A DNA stretch of 64,000 bases from Methylomonas sp. LW13 (GTDB taxonomy: Bacteria > Pseudomonadota > Gammaproteobacteria > Methylococcales > Methylomonadaceae): positions 2,790,001-2,854,000 of the forward strand of contig NZ_CP033381.1 in the NCBI RefSeq assembly GCF_016865255.1, in the 5' to 3' direction. The translations under genes were made by a program, and so were the position numbers. Below the pieces are notes generated by a model. It did not search any database, had not been told where the DNA came from, and saw nothing but the letters and a program-made list of their open reading frames with translations. Positions 35,673 through 43,339 of this stretch are shown here, one piece after another; within the stretch, counting starts at the first letter, position 1, and each line of letters opens with the position of its first letter.

Positions 35673-35706
35673 TTGCAGCTGACGACGAAAACGCCATCAG
35701 CTGCAA
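35673..35706 (-). promoter_or_regulatory. tra-operon palindrome, traF copy
   Basis: TTGCAGCTG at 35673-35681 and CAGCTGCAA at 35698-35706 form a 9-bp perfect inverted repeat with a 16-bp centre. On the minus strand the centre (GATGGCGTTTTCGTCGT) resembles that of the copy before traI. It ends 34 bp before traF. It is either an operator or a leader hairpin. Confidence 0.7.
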
Positions 35707-35740
35707 GATGGTTCAAAAGCGATCGCAGAATCCGACCGTA

Positions 35741-35775
35741 ACTGCAGACGATCGCAAATTCGGCGTCAACTGCAA
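35741..35775 (-). promoter_or_regulatory. second, degenerate copy of the tra palindrome
   Basis: The minus strand reads TTGCAGTTGACGCCGAATT then CGATCGTCTGCAGT. It is the same length and arrangement as the traF and traI copies but less symmetrical. It lies 35 bp upstream of the first traF copy. Confidence 0.5.
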
Positions 35776-35782
35776 TCGGCAT

Positions 35783-36124
35783 CCCATGTCGGTTGCCTAA
35801 AATGCCGGCGTTATTGCGAACGGGCGATGGCCCGCAAATACTAATAGGAAATCGACTTTCGATTTGCCTACGCTAGTAGGGAAACGTGGCAACGGTAATC
35901 GACCTGAAAGCCGAAGTTATTTCCTAGGTAGGCATGAGTCACGCCGTTTTGACAAGGCAATGCCTAAATGAACCATTCAGAAAATGACAGTGATATGCCT
36001 ACTTCGGTAGGCATTTAAGGTGCAAAACCTATGCACTAAGGCGCTTTCCAAGGCTCGCAATGAACAGAAAATCCCGTTAGGCATTGTCCATGTCTATCCC
36101 TACAGTTAAGTAATAGGAAAATTC
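35783..36124. other. hairpin-rich intergenic region, candidate origin of transfer (oriT)
   Basis: No gene is seen in these 342 bp. Perfect hairpins lie at 35821-35834 (CGGGC-GATG-GCCCG), 35849-35865 (AAATCGA-CTT-TCGATTT), 35867-35880 (CCTAC-GCTA-GTAGG) and 35995-36014 (8-bp stem with a TTCG loop). The strings TGCCTA or TAGGCA recur at least six times. In SXT/R391 and IncA/C elements oriT lies in the intergenic region next to mobI, which is exactly the situation here. Confidence 0.5.
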
Positions 36125-36580
36125 ATGTCCAGCGAACAACCTGTCAACAGTCAGCTCAATCTTACTGAACAAGACCTGCTGCATTGGATCGAAACCCGGT
36201 GCGATCATCTCCAGGCGCAAGCCAAAGTATTGGTCGATGATTATTGGCGCCAAATGAAAAGCCAGCGCCAGAAACACAGCAAAAGCGAATCGGGCCGAAT
36301 CGGCGTCCGCATCCGCTGCCGGGAAAACCAACGCGCTTTCAGCATTGAGTGGTACCGCATGGCCACGTTGCGAAAAAACGGTCAAACCAAGCCCATTGCG
36401 CAGTACGTTAAGAAAGGCCGTGGCTATCGTTATCCGTTTGGCAACCTGCTGAAGGGCGAACCCGCCTGGGAGGCGGAATTAGTCGAAGAACTGGAAACCG
36501 AGTTTGCCCATATCCGGCAACAGCTCGATCGACTGGGAAAAATTCGAGATGCGGTGCAGCGTTATTGCAGGGTAATTTAA
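36125..36580 (+). CDS. mobI: MobI-like conjugative mobilisation protein
   Basis: A 151-residue basic protein. It has an LLHWIETRCDHLQAQAKVLVDDYWRQ helix, a strand-rich middle with RIRCRENQRAFSIEWYRM, a KKGRGYRYPF segment, and a coiled C-terminal helix rich in Glu/Arg ending in KIRDAVQRYC. This pattern matches MobI of SXT and IncA/C as I recall it. MobI is needed for oriT processing with the MOBH relaxase TraI, also present here (44816). The assignment rests on pattern and position. Confidence 0.65.
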   Translation: MSSEQPVNSQLNLTEQDLLHWIETRCDHLQAQAKVLVDDYWRQMKSQRQKHSKSESGRIGVRIRCRENQRAFSIEWYRMATLRKNGQTKPIAQYVKKGRGYRYPFGNLLKGEPAWEAELVEELETEFAHIRQQLDRLGKIRDAVQRYCRVI

Positions 36581-36681
36581 GCCGAAGCCAATAACAAATT
36601 CATCGGTTGAGATTGCAAGATTACGAGCATTGTTCCAATGGGCTTGCTTGAAAGATAGGCCCCGGTACGGCGATTACCTGT

Positions 36682-36789
36682 CGGTCGGGATGGCCATTAA
36701 ATTCCAACGATTAACACATCCTGAAATCGATTCGAATGTCCGGAATTCGGCGAGCAAATTGAAATTATCACTGTGTCATAACGGCCAAA
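36682..36789 (+). repeat. diverged ~108-bp repeat, copy left of IS110
   Basis: From CGGTCGGGATGG to the final GGCCAAA this stretch aligns with 38346-38455; the best-kept parts are GAATGTC, ATTCGGC, AGCAAAT and GGCCAAA in the same order. Rough identity by eye is 60-70 percent. Confidence 0.5.
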
Positions 36790-36799
36790 TATAGTCTTT

Positions 36800-37050
36800 C
36801 CGTCCTGTTTTCAGTAATAGTAAGCAAACTGGCAGGTAGCTGCCAGTGAAAGCAGGACATGCACTTGCAAGCTACGAATAGTTCGGCCATAACATTCGAT
36901 GTTCACCGGTTTTATTTCGAGCTCGCAGGTGCGCTTGTGATCGTTAACGAATACTCAGGGCTTGCCGTAGCATCGGCTCACCTATATTTCTTTCGCAGAT
37001 CCCAAGCAGGCATGCCCCTTAGACTTTATTTGTTATGCCGGAGATCAGTT
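36800..37050 (+). ncRNA. candidate IS110 bridge RNA region
   Basis: IS110-group elements encode a structured bridge RNA in the non-coding stretch before the transposase. Here the region holds a perfect hairpin CTGGCAG-GTAG-CTGCCAG at 36829-36846 near the left end and no good coding signal before the GGAG-preceded ATG at 37051. The guide loops cannot be assigned by eye. Confidence 0.35.
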
Positions 37051-38301
37051 ATGAAGAGTCCTACTAATCAACCTTTTACCGCCTTTATTGGTATTGACTG
37101 GGCAGACAGGAAACATGACGTTTGTGTCCAACCAGCAGACTGTGAGAGGCGGGAGTTCTTAGTCATTCCGCATAAAGTTGAAATGATCAATGACTGGGTG
37201 CAATCTTTAATCCAGCGCTTCGGCTCGCCCATCGCAGTGGCTGTTGAATTGTCGAAAGGCCCGATTGTGTCGGCACTGCAGAAATTTGATTGTTTTGTCA
37301 TTTATCCAATAAACCCTTCAACCCTGGCCAAGTACAGACAAGCGTTTACGCCCAGCAGGGCAAAAGACGATCCGACAGATGCGGAATTTGCCGTTGATTT
37401 ACTGTTGCGTCATTCCGGTCGTTTTAAACCCTTACAACCTCAAAGCATTGAAATACGGGCATTGTCATCTCTGGTAGAGCAACGCAGAAGCCTGGTTAAC
37501 GATAAAATCCGTATTACCAATCGCTTGCGCTCTGCCTTCAAGCAGTATTATCCGCAGGTGTTGGACTGGTTTGACCATATCGACACCCCGTTATTTTGCG
37601 ATTTTATCCGGCATTGGCCAACGCTAACGCAAGTCAAACGTGCCAGAAAGAACACGCTTGAAACATTTTTCAATCAGCATAACATGCGGTTTGCCCAACT
37701 GTTGGCAGATCGAGTAGAAGCTATAAAAACCGCGACACCTTTGACCTCCGACGACGCCATCATTATCCCTTATCGGCTTCAGGCGCTGGTATTAATTGAA
37801 CAGTTAAGCGTTACCCTGGAAGGTATTAAGCAATTTGACCAAGAAATCGAGAATATCGCCCGCAAGCATTCTGATTACCCCTTGTTTAGCGCATTGCCTG
37901 GGGCTGGACCTTCGCTCGCACCCAGACTGTTAGTCGCATTTGGTGAACAAAGAGAACGATACCCGAGCGCGGCAGATTTACAAAAATACGCTGGCGTTGC
38001 TCCAGTGACAGAGCGCAGCGGTAAAAAGCATTGGGTGCATTGGCGCTGGCAGTGCCCGACTTTCCTACGACAGACGTTTACAGAATGGGCGGCACAGACG
38101 ATCAACAAATCCTTCTGGGCAGGCCAATATTATCAGCAGCAGCGCGCAAAAGGCTGCACCTACCAAGCCGCAGTACGAGCTTTGGCATTTAAGTGGATTC
38201 GCATCCTTTACCGATGCTGGCAAACAGGCAAACCTTACAATGAATCCACCTATCTAAAAGCTCTCGAGCACCGCGGATCTCCATTGCTAAAACAGGCTTA
38301 A
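37051..38301 (+). CDS. IS110-family transposase (DEDD recombinase)
   Basis: A 416-residue transposase. The RuvC-like N-terminal domain has the first Asp in FIGIDWADRKHDVCV, Glu in AVAVELSKG and the DD motif in SRAKDDPTDAEFA. The C-terminal Tnp_20 domain has the serine-nucleophile motif region ALPGAGPSLAPRLLVAFGE and QKYAGVAPVTERSGKK. The frame extends to 36859 upstream, but ATG 37051 has a GGAG site and starts at the family N-terminus. It looks complete. Confidence 0.92.
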   Translation: MKSPTNQPFTAFIGIDWADRKHDVCVQPADCERREFLVIPHKVEMINDWVQSLIQRFGSPIAVAVELSKGPIVSALQKFDCFVIYPINPSTLAKYRQAFTPSRAKDDPTDAEFAVDLLLRHSGRFKPLQPQSIEIRALSSLVEQRRSLVNDKIRITNRLRSAFKQYYPQVLDWFDHIDTPLFCDFIRHWPTLTQVKRARKNTLETFFNQHNMRFAQLLADRVEAIKTATPLTSDDAIIIPYRLQALVLIEQLSVTLEGIKQFDQEIENIARKHSDYPLFSALPGAGPSLAPRLLVAFGEQRERYPSAADLQKYAGVAPVTERSGKKHWVHWRWQCPTFLRQTFTEWAAQTINKSFWAGQYYQQQRAKGCTYQAAVRALAFKWIRILYRCWQTGKPYNESTYLKALEHRGSPLLKQA

Positions 38302-38345
38302 AAATAGTCAAAATATCTTGACGGACTAACTCAGGGCGTGAACCG

Positions 38346-38530
38346 GTCGGTCGGGGTAACTTTCCAATTTAGTAAATTAAGGCAACCCGTGACCCAACCG
38401 AATGTCAGGTATTCGGCAAGCAAATCGACTTTATGACTGCGTCACTAAGGCCAAACCCGCCGCTCGGAGTAGCTATCCGATTTTAATAATTAAGGCACCA
38501 TGTAACCCAATCGGCTGTCCGGTATTCGGC
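38346..38530 (+). repeat. diverged repeat copies right of IS110
   Basis: Copy B spans 38346-38455 and aligns with the copy left of the IS; a partial copy C at 38465-38530 shares the TTAATAATTAAGGCA, TAACCCAA and GTCCGGTATTCGG stretches with B. The remaining 38531-38695 shows no gene. Confidence 0.5.
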
Positions 38531-38695
38531 TTCGTTTTGGGTCGTCGTTTGATGGCTCTAGGCTCAATACGTCCAGGTCGGTTGTCAACCAACTGTTCAG
38601 CCACTAAAAGGAGCAGGCAGACCCGAGAGGAATCCGGGTGACCGTTTGCTTTCGGGTTTACCTTTGCATCCATTACGATTCATATAGAGCCAATT

Positions 38696-39595
38696 TCACT
38701 TTGCCCGTGGGCTAACTTGAGTCGCTGACACAAAAAACTCGACGATATCCTGACTTCGCTCGGGCCAATGTGAATGGATGTTATCACCTTCACAGTACAA
38801 CGTTTTTACGCCCCCGGCACACCCTGAATAAGAGGAGCAACCATTTGCGATTTTATCCGGAATAGGATCACATTTATTACAAGCCGCCCACCAACCCACC
38901 GCTTGCTGACCATAACCAGGGAACAGGCGATCCTTACTGCTGTGCATAACCATAACCGGCAAGGGTTCAGGGCATCTGCGGTCGCGTAAATCATCATATG
39001 CAACCCCTGCTGCGCTCGGCGCAATTGCACGTGGGATGTGTCGTGTGCCAGTCATAAACGCTAATGCCATCGCCGAAGTTCCTCCATCGGAATGCCCGGT
39101 AACATAGACTTGTTTTTCATCAATACACCACTTTTTGGCCATTAAACTGGGAATGGTGCCTAATTCTACGGTAGTGCTGGGCGATAATTCCGGATGATCC
39201 GCATAGGCCACGATGAAACCGGCTTGGGTGGCAGGAAAAGTGAACCCAGTTGTTTTTTCGGTTTTAGCCCGATTCGATCCCGCCGGAGAAAATACCAGTA
39301 ATAGTGGGTGGGCAACGGATGCATCATAATTGGCTGGTGTGCGGACATTGTATTTGATGCCATTTTCGGTTTCTTCACCATAAGTCTCTCCAGCGTCTCC
39401 ACTGAGTTGACCGGCTTTGCAAAGACGTTGCAGCATCTCAGGTCGATACACGGCCTGCCCCAATTCTACTGATTCGCCGCTATGATCCATCAAAAGCATG
39501 ACAACCATTGCTAATATCGGTAAACCGAATAGCACTTTCTGCCAAGAATTGGTTCTTAAAAGATAAACCTTTAATTGAGCCATATTCATAGTCAT
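38696..39595 (-). CDS. membrane-anchored PHB-depolymerase-like esterase
   Basis: A 299-residue alpha/beta hydrolase of the esterase-PHB/LpqC type with one N-terminal membrane anchor (VLFGLPILAMVVMLLM). The nucleophile elbow is VTGHSDGGTSAMAL, the oxyanion side VFSPAGSN, and the acid and His lie in HSSKDRLFPGYG and GDNIHSHWPERS. Several Cys in the C-terminal third (CNKCDP, CSSYSGC) suggest disulfides. It cleaves a polyester or phenolic ester outside the cytosol. It is followed upstream by a small secreted-protein gene and EthD gene, all minus strand. Confidence 0.8.
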   Translation of the reverse strand: MTMNMAQLKVYLLRTNSWQKVLFGLPILAMVVMLLMDHSGESVELGQAVYRPEMLQRLCKAGQLSGDAGETYGEETENGIKYNVRTPANYDASVAHPLLLVFSPAGSNRAKTEKTTGFTFPATQAGFIVAYADHPELSPSTTVELGTIPSLMAKKWCIDEKQVYVTGHSDGGTSAMALAFMTGTRHIPRAIAPSAAGVAYDDLRDRRCPEPLPVMVMHSSKDRLFPGYGQQAVGWWAACNKCDPIPDKIANGCSSYSGCAGGVKTLYCEGDNIHSHWPERSQDIVEFFVSATQVSPRAK

Positions 39596-39634
39596 ATTCC
39601 CCCTAAGTACGTTTGACTCGCCTGTACCATTCGA

Positions 39635-40240
39635 TCATGCCTCAGGCGAGTGATTGGGCGCTTCCTTATTCGCTAACTTCATTACAATATAAGCCAGCAA
39701 CAACAAGCTTCCGATTATCACAATCTGCAGCATATAGCTTTTTCCGGGAACCGATTCCAGGCCAACAGAGAATGGAATATGAGTATCAAGACGCTTATCC
39801 TTGTCGACAATAGCGATGTGTGCCAAATAATTACCAGCGCCATATTGACTAAAATCGACCATACTATCGAAAGTACCGTTTTTAACTTTTTTCGGCTGCT
39901 GATAAAAAACCCTTTGCCCTTCAGGTTCTTTGGTGATTTCGAATTCCACGCTGACATTGCGCAGACTTTTACCTTCGTAGTCGAACACCAAATTAGTTGG
40001 GCCGATTTCGGGAATGATGCTGCAATATTCCCGATCCCCTGACAGAGTCGGGGTATAGGCCGTGAAATGGACTCGTTCAAAACCAACCCTCGTAACGCAA
40101 GCATCGGCCTCGTCAGGCGCACCTCGATGCGCTTGGGCAATAGTTGGCATTAATCCGACCCAAAAGACAACAGGCAGCAGACCCAGCCACCTAATGCGCT
40201 TATAAGCCACCTTTTTTAGTTTGTTGATTGAGTTAGACAT
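39635..40240 (-). CDS. exported protein with C-terminal membrane anchor, unknown
   Basis: A 201-residue protein with a signal peptide (LLPVVFWVGLMPTIAQA, cleavage before HRGAPDEADAC) and a C-terminal transmembrane helix (YMLQIVIIGSLLLLAYIVM). The outside part has two Cys and a His-rich start, and may form a beta-sandwich (VHFTAYTP, NLVFDYEGKSLRNVSVEFEI). The HRGAPDEADACVTRVG motif recurs, to my memory, in methanotroph and nitrifier proteins near copper genes, but I cannot name the family. Confidence 0.6.
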   Translation of the reverse strand: MSNSINKLKKVAYKRIRWLGLLPVVFWVGLMPTIAQAHRGAPDEADACVTRVGFERVHFTAYTPTLSGDREYCSIIPEIGPTNLVFDYEGKSLRNVSVEFEITKEPEGQRVFYQQPKKVKNGTFDSMVDFSQYGAGNYLAHIAIVDKDKRLDTHIPFSVGLESVPGKSYMLQIVIIGSLLLLAYIVMKLANKEAPNHSPEA

Positions 40241-40282
40241 TGATTTGCCTCCACTGTGATTATGTTAAATCCGATGGTCGGA

Positions 40283-40609
40283 TTAGAAATCAAAGGTTTC
40301 CACCTCGGAGATCAGAAACAACGGCTCACCACCGCTAGAAATCTCAACGGCATGCTGAGCTGTTTCTTGACCGCCTGGTGAATTCAGACAAGCCTTTAAT
40401 TCGGCGAGGGATGGAAAATAAACCTCGGCAATTCGATGAAACTGCGCTGCAGATTTGTCTACATTGGAAAGAATCAATGAGGCGACAAATCGTGTTTTGC
40501 CGGCTAGCTTTTCGACAGCCATCGGCACATGCTCATCAGCATAACGACGTTCAAAAGTTTTTAAATCTGTTGGCGTAGGGTACATTACGATTAATTTTGC
40601 AGTTTTCAT
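40283..40609 (-). CDS. EthD-domain protein
   Basis: A 108-residue ferredoxin-like dimeric alpha+beta protein. The EthD pattern is visible: KLIVMYPTPTDLKTFERRYADEHVPMAVEKL and the C-terminal FLISEVETFDF. EthD proteins help ether degradation or act as small monooxygenase/epimerase-like enzymes. It is divergent from a LysR-type regulator gene 117 bp away and probably its target, with the two genes downstream in the same direction. Confidence 0.85.
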   Translation of the reverse strand: MKTAKLIVMYPTPTDLKTFERRYADEHVPMAVEKLAGKTRFVASLILSNVDKSAAQFHRIAEVYFPSLAELKACLNSPGGQETAQHAVEISSGGEPLFLISEVETFDF

Positions 40610-40693
40610 AGGAATATTGAATATTTATTTGATTGGACGTTTATATTAAATAATGAGTTAGGAAAATAGTAAAATACCAATTTTCTATGAAAC

Positions 40694-40710
40694 AATAGGT
40701 TTTTCCTATT
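40694..40710. promoter_or_regulatory. inverted repeat in the EthD/LysR divergent promoter
   Basis: AATAGG-TTTTT-CCTATT is a perfect 6-bp dyad with a 5-bp centre, 17 bp before the LysR start, in an AT-rich promoter region. It fits a LysR-type binding or autoregulation site. Confidence 0.5.
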
Positions 40711-40726
40711 CAAAAAGGGGCAAACT

Positions 40727-41602
40727 GTGGAAATGCAACAAATACGCTATTTTCTGGCCGTCTGCGATAAAGGTTCATTCACTCGCGCTGCACAAGCAAC
40801 CTATGTGGCCCAACCCTCGCTGACCCAAGCAATTAAGAAATTGGAAGATGAACTTGGCGGTGAGCTATTTAGCCGAGACCGCAGCGGATGTCGGTTGACG
40901 GCTTTAGGACGTTTGGTCGAACCTTCTATACGTGAAATAGTGCGCAAGACGCAAGCTGTCAAAGCTGAGGCTGTGCATTTCAGCCGCTTAAATACTGTGC
41001 CACTTCGCATCGGCGTGATGACGACAATTGCCGCACACCATTTAAGTCCATTCTTCACTGACTTTCAGCAAGAACGACCCCATGTAGAACTGGAATTAGT
41101 CGTCGACAGTGAATGCAATCTATTGAATCAACTTGATGAAGAGGGCCTGGATTTAGTTATCAGCGCACCAACATCCTTACTGGCAGAGCGTTACCAGTCT
41201 TTAGAGCTTTACGAAGAACGCTATGTCGTTGTCTTCAACGACAAACACCGTTTCAATCAAATGCAACAAATTGATTTAGCGACCATACAAGCTGAACCTT
41301 ACTTGGATCGCCTGAACTGTGAATTGCGTGAAACACTGAGGAGTGTGTGCCAGGGGCGGCAGGTCAATCTTTATGCTGCCTATAGAAGTAATAGCGAAGA
41401 ATGGATACTGAGTATGGTACGCGCCGGAATCGGTGTTGCGCTAATGCCGGAATTCACCATCACCAAAAATGCAGATCAGATTCGAGTTCGTTATCTGTCA
41501 GATCCGGAAATTCGTCGCACCATCTGCGCTATATTCCCACCCACATCGGCCGCAAAACCCGAAGTGGCAGAAGTATTGAAAAGTCTGCGGATGGGTTTTT
41601 AA
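40727..41602 (+). CDS. LysR-family transcriptional regulator
   Basis: A 291-residue LysR-type regulator. The winged helix-turn-helix reads QQIRYFLAVCDKGSFTRAAQATYVAQPSLTQAIKKLEDELG and the two-lobed effector domain follows (LRIGVMTTIAAHHLSPF, GLDLVISAP). It looks closest to the OxyR/CynR-like branch. The start can be the GTG at 40727 or the ATG two codons later. It is divergent from the EthD gene. The 279 bp after it (41603-41881) show no gene. Confidence 0.9.
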   Translation: MEMQQIRYFLAVCDKGSFTRAAQATYVAQPSLTQAIKKLEDELGGELFSRDRSGCRLTALGRLVEPSIREIVRKTQAVKAEAVHFSRLNTVPLRIGVMTTIAAHHLSPFFTDFQQERPHVELELVVDSECNLLNQLDEEGLDLVISAPTSLLAERYQSLELYEERYVVVFNDKHRFNQMQQIDLATIQAEPYLDRLNCELRETLRSVCQGRQVNLYAAYRSNSEEWILSMVRAGIGVALMPEFTITKNADQIRVRYLSDPEIRRTICAIFPPTSAAKPEVAEVLKSLRMGF

Positions 41603-41881
41603 AAAATCACAGGTTAGGCAAAACTAAATCAAAAGTCCGATTATGGCGTTTAAAGGGGTTAGGAAACCTCTGATTATTGCAGTTTTTCAAGAAAAATTGA
41701 CACGCAAACCATTGTTTTAATTGGTGCTGAACCAATCTGCCAGAAAGCCGCCATACATGTTTCTCAATAGCTGACCTTCAAATAGGCTTGAGCAGACCTT
41801 CACCAACTCAATTTATTGTTGAAGGTTACAATGAAAAGCCCAGTTTTATTTGGTCATTTGCTTGGCAAATCAAAAATCCTT

Positions 41882-42460
41882 TTAATATTCAGACATCACG
41901 TTCTCAATACGTCGATCTGGCACTAACCATAGCAATGCGACCAGCACTTAAAGCCCTTGAGCTAACCATGGCGACCAAAACGTGCTTAGTGTCGCTATTA
42001 AGTAAATCAATGGTGAGGATTTACCCTTCCAGTCGCTACCGACAGCTCTTTTTAATAGCGAATTTGCCCCTTGTGAAACGATGATGAGGTATTGTATTAA
42101 TGTGTAAGCGATTGCTGCCATCAATAGAACCACTCCGTAAGCCATCGTTGGTATAGCCGCAAAGTGATTTTCCCCCATCCAGGCAGTTGTGAACGGAAAT
42201 AACGATAACCAGAACAATAAATGCAGGTTTGCCCACAGTATCGAACCAGTGACTTTTTGGCATGTTTGCAGTAAATGGTGATGGTTATTCCAGTAAATGC
42301 CTACATAGACGAAGCTCAACACATAGCTTAAAAGCACAGGAATCAAAGGAATCAGCGCATTGATGTCCGCAGAATGGGGTACTTTCAATTCCAATACCAT
42401 GATGGTGATAACGATGGCCAGTACCCCATCACTGAATGCCTCCAGCCGACCTTTACCCAT
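41882..42460 (-). pseudogene. TMEM175-family (DUF1211) potassium channel gene with nonsense codon
   Basis: The frame from ATG 42460 encodes a TMEM175/DUF1211 protein: RLEAFSDGVLAIVIT is the selectivity-filter motif RxxxFSDGVxAIxIT, followed by five more hydrophobic segments. A TAA at 41948-41950 stops it after 170 residues, inside the last helix. The same frame continues without a break as VLVALLWLVPDRRIENV, the family's usual C-terminus, to a TAA at 41882. A single Tyr codon changed to TAA explains this. The truncated channel may be non-functional. Confidence 0.75.
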
Positions 42461-42726
42461 GTCTTACCTCGTTAACGTTTTAGTGATGGGTAGCTATTAT
42501 TACAGCCTATGGTTACGCACTGTTTTTTAAAATACAAAATTCAATTGGGTTCTTACATAATCGCTATCATGTCCACCTTCAGTAATCACTTGTCCCGCAA
42601 AAAATGGGTGTAAGTAAAACCGAAGGAAAGGTGTTTATTGATTTCTCACTCTGTGTTTGCCGAAATGGCGAGGGCTCGATATTGGCAGGCACCCTCTATA
42701 TGTGGATGTCGCAAAATTGGCCGTTG

Positions 42727-42930
42727 GATGCGGTCGCCAATGGCCGCTTTGTAGATCTCCAGTTCCCAGGCGCTGGATTTAGCTGACTGACTGGTTTGGA
42801 GAAGTGCGACCGTCAAGTTTGGGTCGTTCTGATACGGTCGCCAAGGACTGCTTTGTAGCCCGCCCGTTCCAAGAATCTGGCTTTGGCCGACTGGCCGGTT
42901 TGGAGAAACGCTACAGTCAGATATGATCGT
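42727..42930. repeat. two tandem degenerate copies of a ~104-bp repeat
   Basis: The copies start at GATGCGGTCGCC (42727) and GATACGGTCGCC (42831) and share CTTTGTAG, CTGGATTT or CTGGCTTT, GACTGGY and GGTTTGGAGAA at matching offsets. Translating the minus strand gives the low-information repeat LLQTSQSAK-type peptide, which I take as a by-product. The 42461-42726 and 42931-43020 stretches hold no gene. Confidence 0.6.
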
Positions 42931-43021
42931 CACAAGACAACCAAGGCGATTCCATATAAGCCCAGTGACAAACTCCTCACTAGCATTCGTTTCAAAAAAG
43001 AAATCCTTGCTATCACCAGTC

Positions 43022-43335
43022 CCTATATATAGATTAAAAAAAGATTATATATAGATTAGCACCCTCAAATTTCAGCGCAAGAGAATTGCTGAAGCCCACG
43101 AATAGCATGGCCTGCGGCGATTTCACAACTTACTCGAAGCGTCGGTCTAATGCCGTGTTAAACGTCGGCCTAATGCCGTGCTTTCTGTCGGTCTAATGCC
43201 GTGCCCGTCGGTCTAATGCCGTTACCTTGTCGGCCGAATGCCGTGCCTCCGTCGGTCTAATGCCGTGTCCGCGTCGGCCTAATGCCGTATCGAGAGGCTT
43301 CGACCGACCTAAAATAGCGTCGGTCTAATGCCGTG
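43022..43335. other. iteron-type replication origin (oriV)
   Basis: Eight direct copies of a 17-bp iteron, consensus GTCGGYCTAATGCCGTG, start at 43141, 43164, 43187, 43207, 43229, 43251, 43273 and 43319. Steps are 20-23 bp, with one of 46 bp, so all lie on one helix face. An AT-rich tract at 43022-43060 with TATATAGATTA twice is a likely unwinding element. The replication initiator gene ends five bases after the last iteron. Confidence 0.85.
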
Positions 43336-43339
43336 CTTT

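Larger units (their letters stand above)
36790..38345 (+). mobile_element. IS110-family insertion sequence (approximate ends)
   Basis: A DEDD transposase gene with about 260 bp of non-coding DNA before it and 45 bp after it. Ends are inferred from where the flanking ~108-bp repeats stop and start; IS110 elements lack clear inverted repeats and usually make no duplication, so ends are uncertain by tens of bases. Confidence 0.6.

Noticed and set aside
38228..38240. Reverse copy of TGTAAGG inside the IS110 transposase
   Set aside because: Within coding DNA; I saw no correctly spaced CGACW and no gene start nearby.
38402..38641. Open frame of 79 codons right of IS110
   Set aside because: It lies in the diverged repeats and has no ribosome site or recognisable domain.
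41948..41950. Stop codon in the TMEM175 gene as a recoded codon
   Set aside because: It is TAA, not TGA, and replaces a likely Tyr; nonsense mutation or error is simpler.
42646..42933. Minus-strand frame of 95 codons
   Set aside because: It is produced by the 104-bp tandem repeat and repeats itself at protein level; not a believable gene.
43141..43335. Regular 17-bp repeats, could be taken for a CRISPR array
   Set aside because: Spacers are only 3-6 bp apart from one 29-bp gap, no cas genes are near, and the repeats adjoin trfA; they are iterons.
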